64,000 nt of DNA from assembly GCA_004168015.1 (NCBI GenBank), contig SEYW01000001.1:372001-436000 (forward strand), written 5' to 3'. Each line of letters opens with the position of its first letter. The stretch's first letter is position 1. Of the stretch, positions 17,996 to 27,379 are shown one piece after another. The position numbers were made by a program, and so were the translations under genes. Below the pieces are notes generated by a model. That model saw only the letters and a program-made list of their open reading frames with translations. It was not told the origin of the DNA and searched no databases. The DNA is from Methylolobus aquaticus. GTDB lineage: Bacteria; Pseudomonadota; Gammaproteobacteria; Methylococcales; Methylococcaceae.

Positions 17996-18320
17996 GCGAG
18001 CAGCGACCCCTCGCCCCCAGCAACCTGGGTCCAGCCTCCGTACTACGCTGCGTGTGTTCCCGGCTTTACCCGGCCCGCTGATCCAAGAACGACGGGGATC
18101 GCTGACGGCCGGGATACGTGCCGCGGGATTGAGGTACCTCCAGCCTATCGTCGCGGCTGTACGACAGCGTCCCCGGGTGCCAGCATGGCCACCACCCGTC
18201 CCTGTTCGCTACACATCACAGGACGGCCTCCCTGCCCCGATTGCGCGCGCGGATGCCCGGCCTGGCGCTTCAGGCGCCGCGCACCTCAGGCCAAGCCGCG
18301 ATCAAGGCTGCAAGAAGAAT
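17996..18320. other. Intergenic region after spoVR
   Basis: 325 bases between the spoVR stop and the leader of the propeller cluster. There is no clear terminator hairpin with a T-run and no protein-like frame. Confidence 0.35.
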
Positions 18321-18497
18321 CTGATATAGTGGACTCGGCGTCGGCTAGGCCGACAGAGTGCTTCGACAACAGGCGGCCGCAAGGGTATGCCTGTCCGGGA
18401 GGGGTCGGAGCATAGATGCCGCTCGGTTCCGGGGGAAGGCGAACCGGCTTTTGGGGGGATTATCGATAACCCCGCAGCGGATTGTCAGGAGACACCC
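18321..18497 (+). repeat. Leader of propeller copy 1, homologous to 22322-22494
   Basis: Non-coding leader that aligns with the leader of propeller copy 3. Both begin with CTGAT; exactly 38 bases later both carry the identical 16-mer TGCTTCGACAACAGGC (18359 and 22360). Both end with TCAGGAG shortly before ATGGAT. A TATAGT (18325-18330), possibly a -10, is followed by the inverted repeat GTCGGC-TAG-GCCGAC at 18340-18354. It is probably a duplicated promoter/5' UTR with a possible operator. Confidence 0.5.
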
Positions 18498-20333
18498 ATG
18501 GATTCGATCACTTTTTCCCGCGCGCCACCCATCTCGGACCGGCCCGCCGTTCGTCAGCCGAGCGCCCATCATTCGCACCCGCGCCACCCGTTACCATCGC
18601 TCTCCTCTCAGCCGCCTGCCGCGGCGACAGGTTGCTACATTGACCTGATGCTGACCCCGTTGCTGCTGATGGCGGCCGCAAGCGCGACCGCGAGCGGCGA
18701 GACGACCCGGATCAGTGAACGTTCGGGCAGCAGCGTCGGGCTGTCGAGCTACGAGCGACCCGGCGTTTCTGCTGATGGGCGCTATGTCGCCTTTGCTTCG
18801 CGATCCAGCGACGTGGTGGCTGGCGATACGAACGGGGTCTCGGATGTGTTCGTGCGCGACCGGGCCACGCGACGAACCATCAGGATCAGCGTCGGCTTGG
18901 ATGGCAGGCAAACTGACGCGATGTCGGATGCACCGTCCCTGTCCGCCAATGGCCGCTTCATCGCCTTCCGTTCATCCGCCAGCAATCTCGTGCCCTCCGA
19001 CACGAATGGCGCCGCGGATGTCTTCGTCCATGAACTGAAAACGGGTGAGACGACTCGCGCCAGCATCGACTCGAGCGGAACGCAGGGCGATCTGTCTTCC
19101 GGTCCCGAGATCGCCCTCTCGGCAGATGGTCGCTTCATCGCTTTCAGTTCGGCGGCGTCGAATCTCGTTCCCGGCGACACCAACGGCGAGCGCGATTTCT
19201 TCGTCCACGACCGAAATACGCGCGAGACTAAGCGCATAAATGTCGATTCCCGGGGCAGACAGTCGGCGTTGGCCTATAGCGACAACGGTTTGGCCATCCC
19301 GGCCGATGGCCGCTTCGTGGCCTTCACGTCGAGTGCCAACGCACTGGTCTCCGGCGATACCAACGACAAAGCCGACGTGTTTGTCCATGACCGGCAAACG
19401 CAGGAAACCACCCGTATCAGTGTCGATTCGGCTGGCGCCGAGCAGAACGGATCGGTATTGCGGGGCATAGACCTGTCGGCCGACGGGCGGTACGTCGCAT
19501 TTTCTTCAGGCGCCGACAATCTCGTACCCAACGACACCAATCGCGTCTACGACATTTTCGTGCACGATCGATCGAATGGTATGACCACTCTGGCCAGTGT
19601 ACGGTCCGGAACCGCCCTGCCGTTCGCCAATGCGCTGGAGCCCAGGCTCTCGGCCGACGGCCGCTTCGTCGCATTCGGTTCGCTCGACCCGAACTTCGCC
19701 TCCGGTGACGCCAATCGGGCCGGCGACGTCTTCGTCTACGACCGTCTGACGCGGCAGACCCAGCGGATCAGCAACAATCCGGACGGACTTGCCGGCGACA
19801 CGGGCTCGTTCGTTCCTGCGTCGATCTCCGCCGACGGGCACTTTGTCGCGTTCACCTCGGATGCCAGCGACCTGATTGACCGCGATACCAACGGAGCCAC
19901 CGACATTTTCGTCCGCGACCGGTTGGTGGACCGTACCGCAATGGCCGACCTGGCCATCACGCAGACCGTCAGCCCAAGTGCGTTCGAGCCGCTCGCCCCC
20001 GTGACTTACACCGTGACGGCCGTGAACCATCGACCCCATCCTGCCACCGAGGTCGCGCTCGTCGATCGCCCGCCACTCCTCAGTGCGAGCGTAAGCAGCG
20101 CCACGCCTAGCCAGGGCCATTGCAGCCAGGGCACCCCGCTGGTCTGCTACTTCGGTGTGCTCGCGCCCGGCGCCGAAGCCACCGTCACACTGACCCTGCA
20201 ACCCCGATGGCAAGGCACTCCGAGCCTGTCGAACACCGCCTCCATCAGCGCATCACCCGTCGACCCGGACAACGGCAACAACCGTTCGGCGGTCCGGGTG
20301 GATGCAGCCTCTCAAGCCACAACTACACGCTGA
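18498..20333 (+). CDS. Secreted PD40/TolB-like seven-bladed propeller with DUF11-like tail (copy 1)
   Basis: 611 residues from ATG 18498, which has TCAGGAG 6 bases upstream. A hydrophobic export-like segment (MLTPLLLMAAASATASG) lies near residues 51-67, so a shorter product from ATG 18648 is possible. It then has seven repeats of about 46 residues with consensus SADGRFVAFxSxAxNLVPGD followed by TNxxxDVFVHDR, one beta-propeller. The last ~125 residues are a DUF11/CARDB-like domain starting ADLAITQTVSPSAFEPLAPV, with two cysteines (HCSQGTPLVCYFG). There is no C-terminal anchor. It is the first of four tandem paralogues. Periplasmic or extracellular binding is inferred; no catalytic residues are recognised. 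Confidence 0.8.
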   Translation: MDSITFSRAPPISDRPAVRQPSAHHSHPRHPLPSLSSQPPAAATGCYIDLMLTPLLLMAAASATASGETTRISERSGSSVGLSSYERPGVSADGRYVAFASRSSDVVAGDTNGVSDVFVRDRATRRTIRISVGLDGRQTDAMSDAPSLSANGRFIAFRSSASNLVPSDTNGAADVFVHELKTGETTRASIDSSGTQGDLSSGPEIALSADGRFIAFSSAASNLVPGDTNGERDFFVHDRNTRETKRINVDSRGRQSALAYSDNGLAIPADGRFVAFTSSANALVSGDTNDKADVFVHDRQTQETTRISVDSAGAEQNGSVLRGIDLSADGRYVAFSSGADNLVPNDTNRVYDIFVHDRSNGMTTLASVRSGTALPFANALEPRLSADGRFVAFGSLDPNFASGDANRAGDVFVYDRLTRQTQRISNNPDGLAGDTGSFVPASISADGHFVAFTSDASDLIDRDTNGATDIFVRDRLVDRTAMADLAITQTVSPSAFEPLAPVTYTVTAVNHRPHPATEVALVDRPPLLSASVSSATPSQGHCSQGTPLVCYFGVLAPGAEATVTLTLQPRWQGTPSLSNTASISASPVDPDNGNNRSAVRVDAASQATTTR

Positions 20334-20416
20334 TGCATCCGATGCGGTCGACCCGACAAAGGCGCCCTGCCCCCTGTACTTGAACGACCTCCATTGAAAT
20401 CAACGGAAAACAGACC

Positions 20417-22084
20417 ATGAAGACACCGCACCGTTCCTCTCAAGAAGCCCGCAGGGCAATGTGGCCCGTCTTTCGCTGCCTGCCACTCGTGCTGGTGATG
20501 ATGACCGATTACGCGCTGGCCGCCGGCGAGACCACGCTCGTCAGTGTGTCCCAAACGGGGCAGCGCGGTGACAAGTCCTCTCGCGAGAGCGCCCTGTCGG
20601 CCGACGGACGCTACGTCGCTTTCATTTCAGGTGCCGGCAATCTGGTTCCGGATGACACCAATAACGCGTGGGATGCCTTCATCCGCGATCGAGTGTCCGG
20701 GAAAACGACCCGCGTCAGCGTCACCTCCAACGGCCAGCAAAGTGAGGGAGATATGTTCATCGGTCTGCGAGTGGCAATTTCTGCGAATGGCCGTTACGTG
20801 GCTTTTCAGTCTTTTGCCGGCGACCTCGTTCCGCAAGACAACAATCGCGCGGCCGATATCTTCGTGCACGATCAGAAAACGGGTCGCACGGAACGCGTCA
20901 GCGTCGACTCCTCGGGTAATGAGGGTAACGCCAATTCGGCTTGGCCATCCATTTCCGCCGATGGTCGGTTCGTGGCCTTTTGGTCCGTGGCCAGTAACCT
21001 GGTGCCTGATGACACCAATGACCGGAATGACGTGTTTGTGCACGACCGGGTCACCGGCCGGACGGATCGTGTCAGCGTCGATTCGGCTGGCAATCAGTTT
21101 CTGCGTGCCGATTCGATGGACTGCGCAATATCCGGCAACGGCCGCTACATCGCGTTCAGCAAGGGTTCCAGTAATCCTTTACCGGGTATACCAGCACCTC
21201 CGGATGGGGGTATCTATCTGCATGATCGTCAGACGCGCGAGACGGTGCTGGCCAGTTTCGACGCTGCCAACAACCCGGTCTTTGAAGCCGGCTTCGATCC
21301 GGTCGTCTCCGCAGATGGCAGGTTTGTCGCGTTTGCTACCGGAATGCCACTTGTGCCGAACGACACCAACGGAACTACTGACGTCTACATTCGGGATCGG
21401 CAGGGCGAACGAACCATCCTCGCCAGCGTCGACTTCGCAGGAAGGCCGACCCGGGACGGCGGCTCGCGTCCCCTGATCTCCTCCGATGGGCGCTTTGTTT
21501 CTTTTCTATCGGCGACCGTACAACTCTACGACTCGACGACCGGCCGATCAGCCTTGGTGACCGATGAGCTACCGGGCCCGACGGGCTTCTGCCGCAACGG
21601 CGGTGTTTCGGCCGACGGCCGGGTTGTTGGCTTCGAATGCACCACTAATTCCGGCACCGCGCAGAAATTTGACACCTTCGTTCGCGACCGCCTGCTCGAT
21701 CGCTCGGCGACGGCCGACCTCGCCGTCACACAAACCGTCAGCCCGAGTGCGTTCGAGCCGCTCGCCCCGGTGACGTATACCGTGACGGCCGTCAACCACG
21801 GGCCCGATGCCGCCGACGAAGTCTCGCTCTATGACACCCCAGCGTTGCGCAGCGCGACCGTGAGCAGCGCCACGCCCAGCCAGGGCCACTGCAGCCAGGG
21901 TGCACCGCTGGTCTGCTATTTCGGCGCGCTCACGCCCGGCGCCGAAGCCACCCTGACGCTGACCCTACAACCCAAGTGGCGGGGCACCCCGCGCCTGTCG
22001 AACACCGCGCGCATCAGCGCCGCCCCGGTCGATCCGAACCCTCGCAACAACAAGACCGGCCTGCATGTCAGCGTCACGCCCTGA
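20417..22084 (+). CDS. Secreted PD40/TolB-like propeller with DUF11-like tail (copy 2)
   Basis: 555 residues. A clean signal peptide starts at ATG 20417: basic MKTPHRSSQEARR, hydrophobic PVFRCLPLVLVMM, then ALAAGETT. Seven repeats follow. Blades 1-3 and 5 keep the SADGRYVAF...DDTN...FVHDR pattern. Blade 4 has a proline-rich insert (GIPAPPDG) and blade 6 is short and divergent. The DUF11-like tail runs from SATADLAVTQTVSPSAFEPL to the end, with the paired cysteines HCSQGAPLVCYFG. It lies 83 bases behind copy 1, so the two are probably co-transcribed. The tail DNA is almost identical to copy 3, while its last residues (DPNPRNNKTGLHVS) match copy 4. Confidence 0.82.
   Translation: MKTPHRSSQEARRAMWPVFRCLPLVLVMMTDYALAAGETTLVSVSQTGQRGDKSSRESALSADGRYVAFISGAGNLVPDDTNNAWDAFIRDRVSGKTTRVSVTSNGQQSEGDMFIGLRVAISANGRYVAFQSFAGDLVPQDNNRAADIFVHDQKTGRTERVSVDSSGNEGNANSAWPSISADGRFVAFWSVASNLVPDDTNDRNDVFVHDRVTGRTDRVSVDSAGNQFLRADSMDCAISGNGRYIAFSKGSSNPLPGIPAPPDGGIYLHDRQTRETVLASFDAANNPVFEAGFDPVVSADGRFVAFATGMPLVPNDTNGTTDVYIRDRQGERTILASVDFAGRPTRDGGSRPLISSDGRFVSFLSATVQLYDSTTGRSALVTDELPGPTGFCRNGGVSADGRVVGFECTTNSGTAQKFDTFVRDRLLDRSATADLAVTQTVSPSAFEPLAPVTYTVTAVNHGPDAADEVSLYDTPALRSATVSSATPSQGHCSQGAPLVCYFGALTPGAEATLTLTLQPKWRGTPRLSNTARISAAPVDPNPRNNKTGLHVSVTP
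21850..22030 (+). repeat. Near-identical tail segment shared with 24210-24390
   Basis: The 82 bases at 21850-21931 are identical to 24210-24291. The following ~100 bases differ at only about five positions. Copy 1's equivalent is clearly more diverged. Identity falls off on both sides inside the genes, as expected from gene conversion or a recent partial duplication. Confidence 0.8.
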
Positions 22085-22102
22085 CGCGCAGCGCCGCGGA
22101 GA

Positions 22103-22141
22103 AAGGGGGGTGTCGGGCGGCCCGGCGCCCGCTTCCCCCTT
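22103..22141 (+). terminator. Possible terminator hairpin after propeller copy 2
   Basis: Outer stem AAGGGGG (22103-22109) with CCCCCTT (22135-22141) encloses a second stem GGGCG/CGCCC (22115-22119 with 22126-22130). It begins 19 bases after the copy 2 stop. No long T-run follows, so intrinsic termination is uncertain. Confidence 0.35.
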
Positions 22142-22321
22142 GACGCCGCCAACCCATCTGCCCGGGGCCAACCGGGATAGCATGACTGACGTTTTTTTCA
22201 CTCCACCGCAATCCGCCGGATCAGCACAAGGCCTTGGCCTTGTTTACCACGCGAGGTCGAGCAGTGAGTAACGATTGCCCGCTGTTGCAGGCGGATTAGC
22301 CGTCATCGCGGTTAGGAAAGG
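22142..22321. other. Intergenic region between propeller copies 2 and 3
   Basis: Part of the 662-base gap between copies 2 and 3. No gene or RNA is recognisable in this stretch; the next section is the duplicated leader. Confidence 0.3.
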
Positions 22322-22494
22322 CTGATCTTATGCTGTTGGTGCTCGAGATGCCGGCCTACTGCTTCGACAACAGGCAATCGATAAGTGACGTCTGCCGGGA
22401 TTGGGTCGAAGCCAATTGCCGCTGTTTGACGAGTAAGGCCGTGGGCACCGGGTTAACCTACATGCCCCCGCAAGGGATGGTCAGGAGCCTCGCG
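22322..22494 (+). repeat. Leader of propeller copy 3, homologous to 18321-18497
   Basis: Shares with the copy 1 leader the opening CTGAT, an ungapped 38-base spacing to the identical 16-mer at 22360-22375, and the terminal TCAGGAG (22481-22487) before ATGGAT (22495). Here the frame after ATGGAT stays open into copy 3. Either a longer N-terminus or a decayed leader segment precedes the real start at 22747. Confidence 0.5.
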
Positions 22495-22746
22495 ATGGAT
22501 GACATCTTTTCTCAATTTCGCTCAATGATTGCGGGCTTCGAATCACGGTCCTCGCTCGGATCGTCGCGATCCACCCTGGCGCGTTCGTTTTTTGTCACCA
22601 CATTCGTTTCCGCTCATCACTGCCGGCCCACAGGTCATAGCCTGGCGTGGCCCCACGCCGCTCCATCCAGGCAATGGCTGTGCGCGACAAACAGCCGTTC
22701 ACCCTTGAACCCCACCCGGCTCATTACCCTTCGCGAGATACCGAAC

Positions 22747-24444
22747 ATGAACACCCGTCCCCCTTCATCCCAACGAACCTCCAAGTCGATCTTGCTGGTA
22801 CGGCGCTATCTCCCGTTGGCACTCGCCCTGGTAACGGGCCATGCCATCGCCGTCGGTGACACGACAATCATCAAGGCCGACCCCATAGAGCCGTCCGACG
22901 ATAGCCAGCCGGCACTCTCAGCCGATGGGCGATTCGTCGCCTTCCGGGCCGTGACGAACCGGCAGGGTCCCGCATTGAACGCCGGGATCTATCTGCTCGA
23001 CCGTCACCGCCTCGAAACCGTTCGCATCGCGGACATGCTGAGTGATCCTCAGCATTTCCCTCCCCAGAACCCGGCGCTTTCCGCCAACGGGCGATTCGTT
23101 GCCTTCCATACACGCGCTTCAAATCTTGTACCAGGCGACACGAACGATCAGGACGACGTGTTCGTCTACGATCGGCTGACGCGGAAGATCACTCGGGACA
23201 GTGTCGACTCCAACGGCAATCAGGGCACCCGGAACTCGGTGTTCCCTGTTCTGTCGGCCGATGGACGATTCGTCGCATTCCTGTCCTCGGCGGATAACCT
23301 CGTGCCGGGAGACACCAATGGCGCGGATGATGTCTTCGTGCATGATAGGCTTACGGAAAAAACGACGCGTATCAGCGTCGATTCGACGGGCACTCAAGGG
23401 AATGCGGGGACGGATTTCGGCCGCATCGGCATCTCCGCCGACGGCCGTTATGTCGCGTTCACCTCCTATGCGAGCAACCTTGTCCCCGGCGACACCAATG
23501 CGCGTCGCGATGTGTTCGTGCACGATCGGCGATCAGGACATACCACACGCGTCAGCGTGGACTCCGCAGGTAATCAGGGCTACGGGCCGGAGGCACTGTA
23601 CCCGGAAGAGCGGGACGTCTCGATCTCCGCAGACGGACGCTGCGTTGCATACACCTCCCGCGCAGCGACGCTGGTTCCTGACGATACCAATCGCGTGGCT
23701 GACATCCTGGTCCACGACCGCGTTAGCAGGCAGACCACTCGCGTCAGCCTCGCCTCCGATGGCAGCCAGGCCACATTCGACTCTCGCGCCCCAGTCCTGT
23801 CGTCGGATGGCCGCTTCGTCGTATTTGTGTCAGGCGATCCGGCTCTCGACCCGGAAGTGAGCGGACCACCGCGGCTCGAAGTCTATCGCCACGATCGGCA
23901 GACTGGCACAACGCAGGTCGTCAGCGTCGACTCCCTCGGCACCCGCCTGGGAACCGAATGGTTCCAGCCACCACCTGCCCTGTCGGCAGATGGGCGTCAG
24001 GTCGCTTTTGCTTCGGGAAGCTATCCGACAAACATTTATGTACGCGATGCACTGATCGATCGCTCGGTCACGGCCGACCTCGGCGTGATCCAGACCGTCA
24101 GCCCGAACGCCTTCGAGCCTCTCGCCCCGATAACCTACACCGTGACGGCTGTCAACCACGGGCCCGATGCCGCGGACGAAGTCATGCTGATCGATCACCC
24201 GCCACTCCTCAGCGCGACCGTGAGCAGCGCCACGCCCAGCCAGGGCCACTGCAGCCAGGGTGCACCGCTGGTCTGCTATTTCGGCGCGCTCGCGTCCGGC
24301 GCCGAAGCCACCCTGACGCTGACCCTGCAACCCAAGTGGCGGGGCACCCCGAGCCTGTCGAACACCGCGCGCATCAGCGCCGCACCGGTCGACCCCTTGT
24401 CCCGGAATAACGCGACCACGCTCCGCGTCGATGGCGCGCCATAG
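22747..24444 (+). CDS. Secreted PD40/TolB-like propeller with DUF11-like tail (copy 3)
   Basis: 565 residues from ATG 22747, chosen because it gives a proper signal peptide: MNTRPPSSQRTSK, then hydrophobic YLPLALALVTGHAIAVG, aligning with copy 2. The in-frame ATG 22495 behind the duplicated leader would add 84 non-typical residues. Seven blades follow. Blades 2-5 match SADGRFVAF...LVPGDTN...VFVHDR closely; blade 1 and blade 7 are shortened. The DUF11-like tail starts TADLGVIQTVSPNAFEPL, with cysteines in HCSQGAPLVCYFG, and is nearly identical in DNA to copy 2. It lies 136 bases ahead of copy 4. Confidence 0.8.
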   Translation: MNTRPPSSQRTSKSILLVRRYLPLALALVTGHAIAVGDTTIIKADPIEPSDDSQPALSADGRFVAFRAVTNRQGPALNAGIYLLDRHRLETVRIADMLSDPQHFPPQNPALSANGRFVAFHTRASNLVPGDTNDQDDVFVYDRLTRKITRDSVDSNGNQGTRNSVFPVLSADGRFVAFLSSADNLVPGDTNGADDVFVHDRLTEKTTRISVDSTGTQGNAGTDFGRIGISADGRYVAFTSYASNLVPGDTNARRDVFVHDRRSGHTTRVSVDSAGNQGYGPEALYPEERDVSISADGRCVAYTSRAATLVPDDTNRVADILVHDRVSRQTTRVSLASDGSQATFDSRAPVLSSDGRFVVFVSGDPALDPEVSGPPRLEVYRHDRQTGTTQVVSVDSLGTRLGTEWFQPPPALSADGRQVAFASGSYPTNIYVRDALIDRSVTADLGVIQTVSPNAFEPLAPITYTVTAVNHGPDAADEVMLIDHPPLLSATVSSATPSQGHCSQGAPLVCYFGALASGAEATLTLTLQPKWRGTPSLSNTARISAAPVDPLSRNNATTLRVDGAP

Positions 24445-24580
24445 CAGAGGGGCGGGCAGCAGGCACCGACACCGCGCGCGGCGCCAGCTTGCCGCTACCT
24501 GCCACGTAGTGCAGGAGCGGCAAGCAACCGCCGTTCAATACGACGACTTTTTGACTGACTTTCAACCGAGAGAAACCACC

Positions 24581-26347
24581 ATGAACACCCCTATCCCAGG
24601 GAATGGCAATCCGAATGGGCGCGCATTTCCAGGCGACAACGGTCCAGCCAGGGCAGCCGACGGACACCGAGCACCGACGGCGGGGATTCACTCGCGCGCC
24701 TCCGCCCTACGCGTGGCGCCACTGATGTTCGCGGCGGGCTTGACCCTGTCCGCCGAGGTCCAGGCGGTCGGCGAGACCACCCGGGTCAGTGTCGATTCCG
24801 CGGGGGAACAGGGTAATCGCGGGTCGCTCCAACCGACCGTCTCCGCGGATGGGCGCTTCGTGGCGTTTGTGAGCGATGCCAACAACCTTGTCCCGGATGA
24901 TACGAACCGCACCACCGATGTCTTTGTTCATGACCGGCTGACGCGACAAACCACCCGCGTCAGCGTCGCCTCCACGGGAGAGCAAGGGAATAGAACTAGC
25001 TATGACCAGACAGCACTTTCTGCCGACGGCCGCTTCGTGGCCTACTCGTCCCTCGCAACCCATCTCGTCCCTGGTGACAGCAATGGATCTAGGGATATCT
25101 TCGTTCACGACCGGTTGATCCATCAGACGACGCGTGTCAGCATCGATAGTGACGGCCACGAGGGCAACGCAGGCTCGTCTATGGGTGCGCTGTCCGCGGA
25201 CGGGCGTTTCGTGGCCTTTTACTCTGTCGCCAGCAATCTCGCTCCCGGCGATACCAATGAGCTGAGCGATGTCTTTGTGCATGACCGCAAGTTGCATCAG
25301 ACCACCCGCGTCAGCGTCGATAGCGCCGGCAACCAAGGACAAGGCTCCTCTATAACTCCCGCCCTTTCCGCCGACGGACGCTTCGTTGCCTTCGCGTCCA
25401 GCGCCGCAACGCTGGCGCCTGGCAATGACGTGGGTGGGCAGTTCATCTATGTTCACGACCGGCAGACGCATGAGACCACGCGCATCACCCACTATTCCAC
25501 GGCCGGCAATGCTCAATCCTACCAGCCGTCGATATCGGCTGACGGAAGGTTTGTTGCCTTCTATTCGGCCTATAGTTTTTTCCCTGACGACACCAACTAC
25601 CTAGACGATATCTTCGTTCACGACCGGTTGACGCGGCAGACGAGCCAAGTCAGCGTCGCTTCCGACGGCAGCCAAGGGAACGGCGCGTCGTCCTTACCGA
25701 GCCTTTCGGCCGATGGACGGTTTGTGGCGTATGGTTCCGAAGCGACAAATCTCGGCCCCAGCGGTACGAATGGGGTAGCAACTGGTGGCTACCTGCATGA
25801 CCGGCTGAGCCGCCAGACGACCCGCATCAACGGCGATGCCGCGGACAGACATGGGACAACGGAGCCAACGCTGTCCGCCGATGGACGTTTCGTGGCCTTT
25901 GCCTCCTTCTCCAGGCAAAACGTTGCCGGCGACACGAACGCTGCCTGGGACGTATTCGTTCGCGACCGCCTGCTCGATCGCTCGACCACGGCCGACCTGG
26001 CTGTGACCCAGACCGCCAGCCCGTCGCCCTTCCCGGCGTCGAGTCTGATTACCTACACCGTCACCGTAAGCAATCACGGCCCGGACGCCGCCAACGACGT
26101 CACGCTGGTCGACGGACCGTTGAAAGCCACGGCAGTCGCCAGCCAGGGCACCTGCAGCGCTGGAGCCCCCAAGGTCTGTTACCTGGGAACGCTGGCGGCC
26201 GGTGCCGAAGCGACCGTCACCCTGACCTTGCGTCCCCGCTCGGCCGGCACGACCCGGGTATGGAACTCCGCTCGGGTCGATGCCGCCCCGGCCGATCCGA
26301 ACCCGCGCAACAACAAGACCGGCCTGCATGTCAGCGCCGCGCCCTAA
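24581..26347 (+). CDS. Secreted PD40/TolB-like propeller with DUF11-like tail (copy 4)
   Basis: 588 residues from ATG 24581, with GAGAG upstream. The N-region is long and Gly/Asn/Pro-rich before a hydrophobic stretch (LRVAPLMFAAGLTLSAEVQA) that should direct export. The seven propeller blades are the most regular of the four copies (SADGRFVAF in every blade). The DUF11-like tail is the most diverged (TYTVTVSNHGPDAANDVTLV, CSAGAPKVCYLG). The final DPNPRNNKTGLHVS is identical to copy 2, pointing to recombination between paralogues. It is convergent with the SMR gene 66 bases downstream. Role unknown. Confidence 0.8.
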   Translation: MNTPIPGNGNPNGRAFPGDNGPARAADGHRAPTAGIHSRASALRVAPLMFAAGLTLSAEVQAVGETTRVSVDSAGEQGNRGSLQPTVSADGRFVAFVSDANNLVPDDTNRTTDVFVHDRLTRQTTRVSVASTGEQGNRTSYDQTALSADGRFVAYSSLATHLVPGDSNGSRDIFVHDRLIHQTTRVSIDSDGHEGNAGSSMGALSADGRFVAFYSVASNLAPGDTNELSDVFVHDRKLHQTTRVSVDSAGNQGQGSSITPALSADGRFVAFASSAATLAPGNDVGGQFIYVHDRQTHETTRITHYSTAGNAQSYQPSISADGRFVAFYSAYSFFPDDTNYLDDIFVHDRLTRQTSQVSVASDGSQGNGASSLPSLSADGRFVAYGSEATNLGPSGTNGVATGGYLHDRLSRQTTRINGDAADRHGTTEPTLSADGRFVAFASFSRQNVAGDTNAAWDVFVRDRLLDRSTTADLAVTQTASPSPFPASSLITYTVTVSNHGPDAANDVTLVDGPLKATAVASQGTCSAGAPKVCYLGTLAAGAEATVTLTLRPRSAGTTRVWNSARVDAAPADPNPRNNKTGLHVSAAP

Positions 26348-26413
26348 CCCGTCCAGCAGTTTCGATGCGCCCGCAGGTGTCGTCCGACTCGCGGTGCCTG
26401 CTGGGGGTAGCCC

Positions 26414-26749
26414 TCAGTGCCGCACGGCATTCGAGTAGAGGTTGATCACGATTACGCCGGCCACGATCAGCGCGACGCCGATCAAGGCCGGCGTATCCAG
26501 TGCCTGCTGGTAAAGCAACCAACCCAGCAGCGACACGAGGACGACGCCGACGCCGGACCAGATCGCATAGGCGATGCCGACCGGTATCGAGTCCAAGGTC
26601 AGCGACAGAAAAAAGAACGCGACCGCGTACCCCGCAAAAACGAGCAACGAGGGCCACAGCCGTGTGAAACCCTCCGCAGACTTCAACGCCGAGGTCGCCA
26701 CAACTTCGGCGACGATCGCAATCCCCAGATACAAGTAATCCCAGCGCAT
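26414..26749 (-). CDS. SMR family small multidrug transporter (EmrE-like)
   Basis: 111 residues, four hydrophobic helices, exactly the SMR size. The essential membrane glutamate is present at residue 15 (IAIVAEVVATSALK). The GYAVAFFFLSLTLDSIPVGIAYAIWSG core matches Qac/EmrE-type exporters rather than the paired SugE/Gdx type. It exports lipophilic cations by proton antiport. It stands alone, convergent with propeller copy 4 and divergent from ibaG. Confidence 0.9.
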   Translation of the reverse strand: MRWDYLYLGIAIVAEVVATSALKSAEGFTRLWPSLLVFAGYAVAFFFLSLTLDSIPVGIAYAIWSGVGVVLVSLLGWLLYQQALDTPALIGVALIVAGVIVINLYSNAVRH

Positions 26750-26862
26750 GTTTCAAACCGGCAAGGTTTCCGACACGAAGCGGTAGACTATCACGCCCGG
26801 CCGATGGCAGCGCCGGGACTGGAAATGTCCCTTAAACCCACCAAAGATGTGAAATCGTCGTT

Positions 26863-27105
26863 ATGCAACCATCCGAAGTTCGCGACCTGATTCAGGTCGT
26901 CCTCCCCGAGGCGCACGTTGCCGTCGAGGGTGAGGGCTGCAGTTTCTCCGTGATCGTCGTCAGCGAGGTGTTCGAGGGGCTGTCGCTGGTCAAGCGGCAG
27001 CAGCAGGTCTTGAGCGCAGTCCAGGATCCGCTGTCTACCGGCGCCCTGCACGCCATCACGATCAAGGCCCACACACCGGCGGAATGGCAGGCCCGGCAGG
27101 GGTAG
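26863..27105 (+). CDS. ibaG: BolA/IbaG family protein
   Basis: 80 residues, one BolA domain. It has the class II pattern: MQPSEVRDLIQVVLPEAHVA, the F-S-V-I-V-V-S strand, and FEGLSLVKRQQQVLSAV, with a conserved histidine in ALHAITIKAHT. IbaG and BolA bind [2Fe-2S] clusters with monothiol glutaredoxins and act in Fe-S handling and acid response. It lacks its usual murA/ttg2 neighbours here. No strong ribosome site precedes ATG 26863. Confidence 0.88.
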   Translation: MQPSEVRDLIQVVLPEAHVAVEGEGCSFSVIVVSEVFEGLSLVKRQQQVLSAVQDPLSTGALHAITIKAHTPAEWQARQG

Positions 27106-27379
27106 CCGGCAACGTAGTCGACCGCGCCGACCTACCCGGCTTGACGCGAAACGCCCGACTAGCGAGTGACGCAAGGCACTTGCACAATCGGCTTAGGCCC
27201 TGCATCCTTCGGCAGTCGCAGCCGGCCAGCGGTCTGTCAACTGATGCGTCAGGGCCGGAAACCAACGCTCAACTAGTGAGGCGAGTCCGGCGCCGCCCCG
27301 AATCGGCCTGCGAATCACCGCCGCAACGATGATCATGTTTAACCATTGACCAGGAACGCTCTGGAAGGAGAAGACAGCC

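Noticed and set aside
18262..18277. Second GG-N10-GC sigma-54-like match before propeller copy 1
   Set aside because: TGGCGCTTCAGGCGCC lacks the TTGC half of the -12 element and is expected by chance in GC-rich sequence.
18498..26347. CRISPR-like or tandem DNA repeats
   Set aside because: The periodicity is protein-coding (about 46-codon blades) with diverged DNA, not short identical repeats with spacers.
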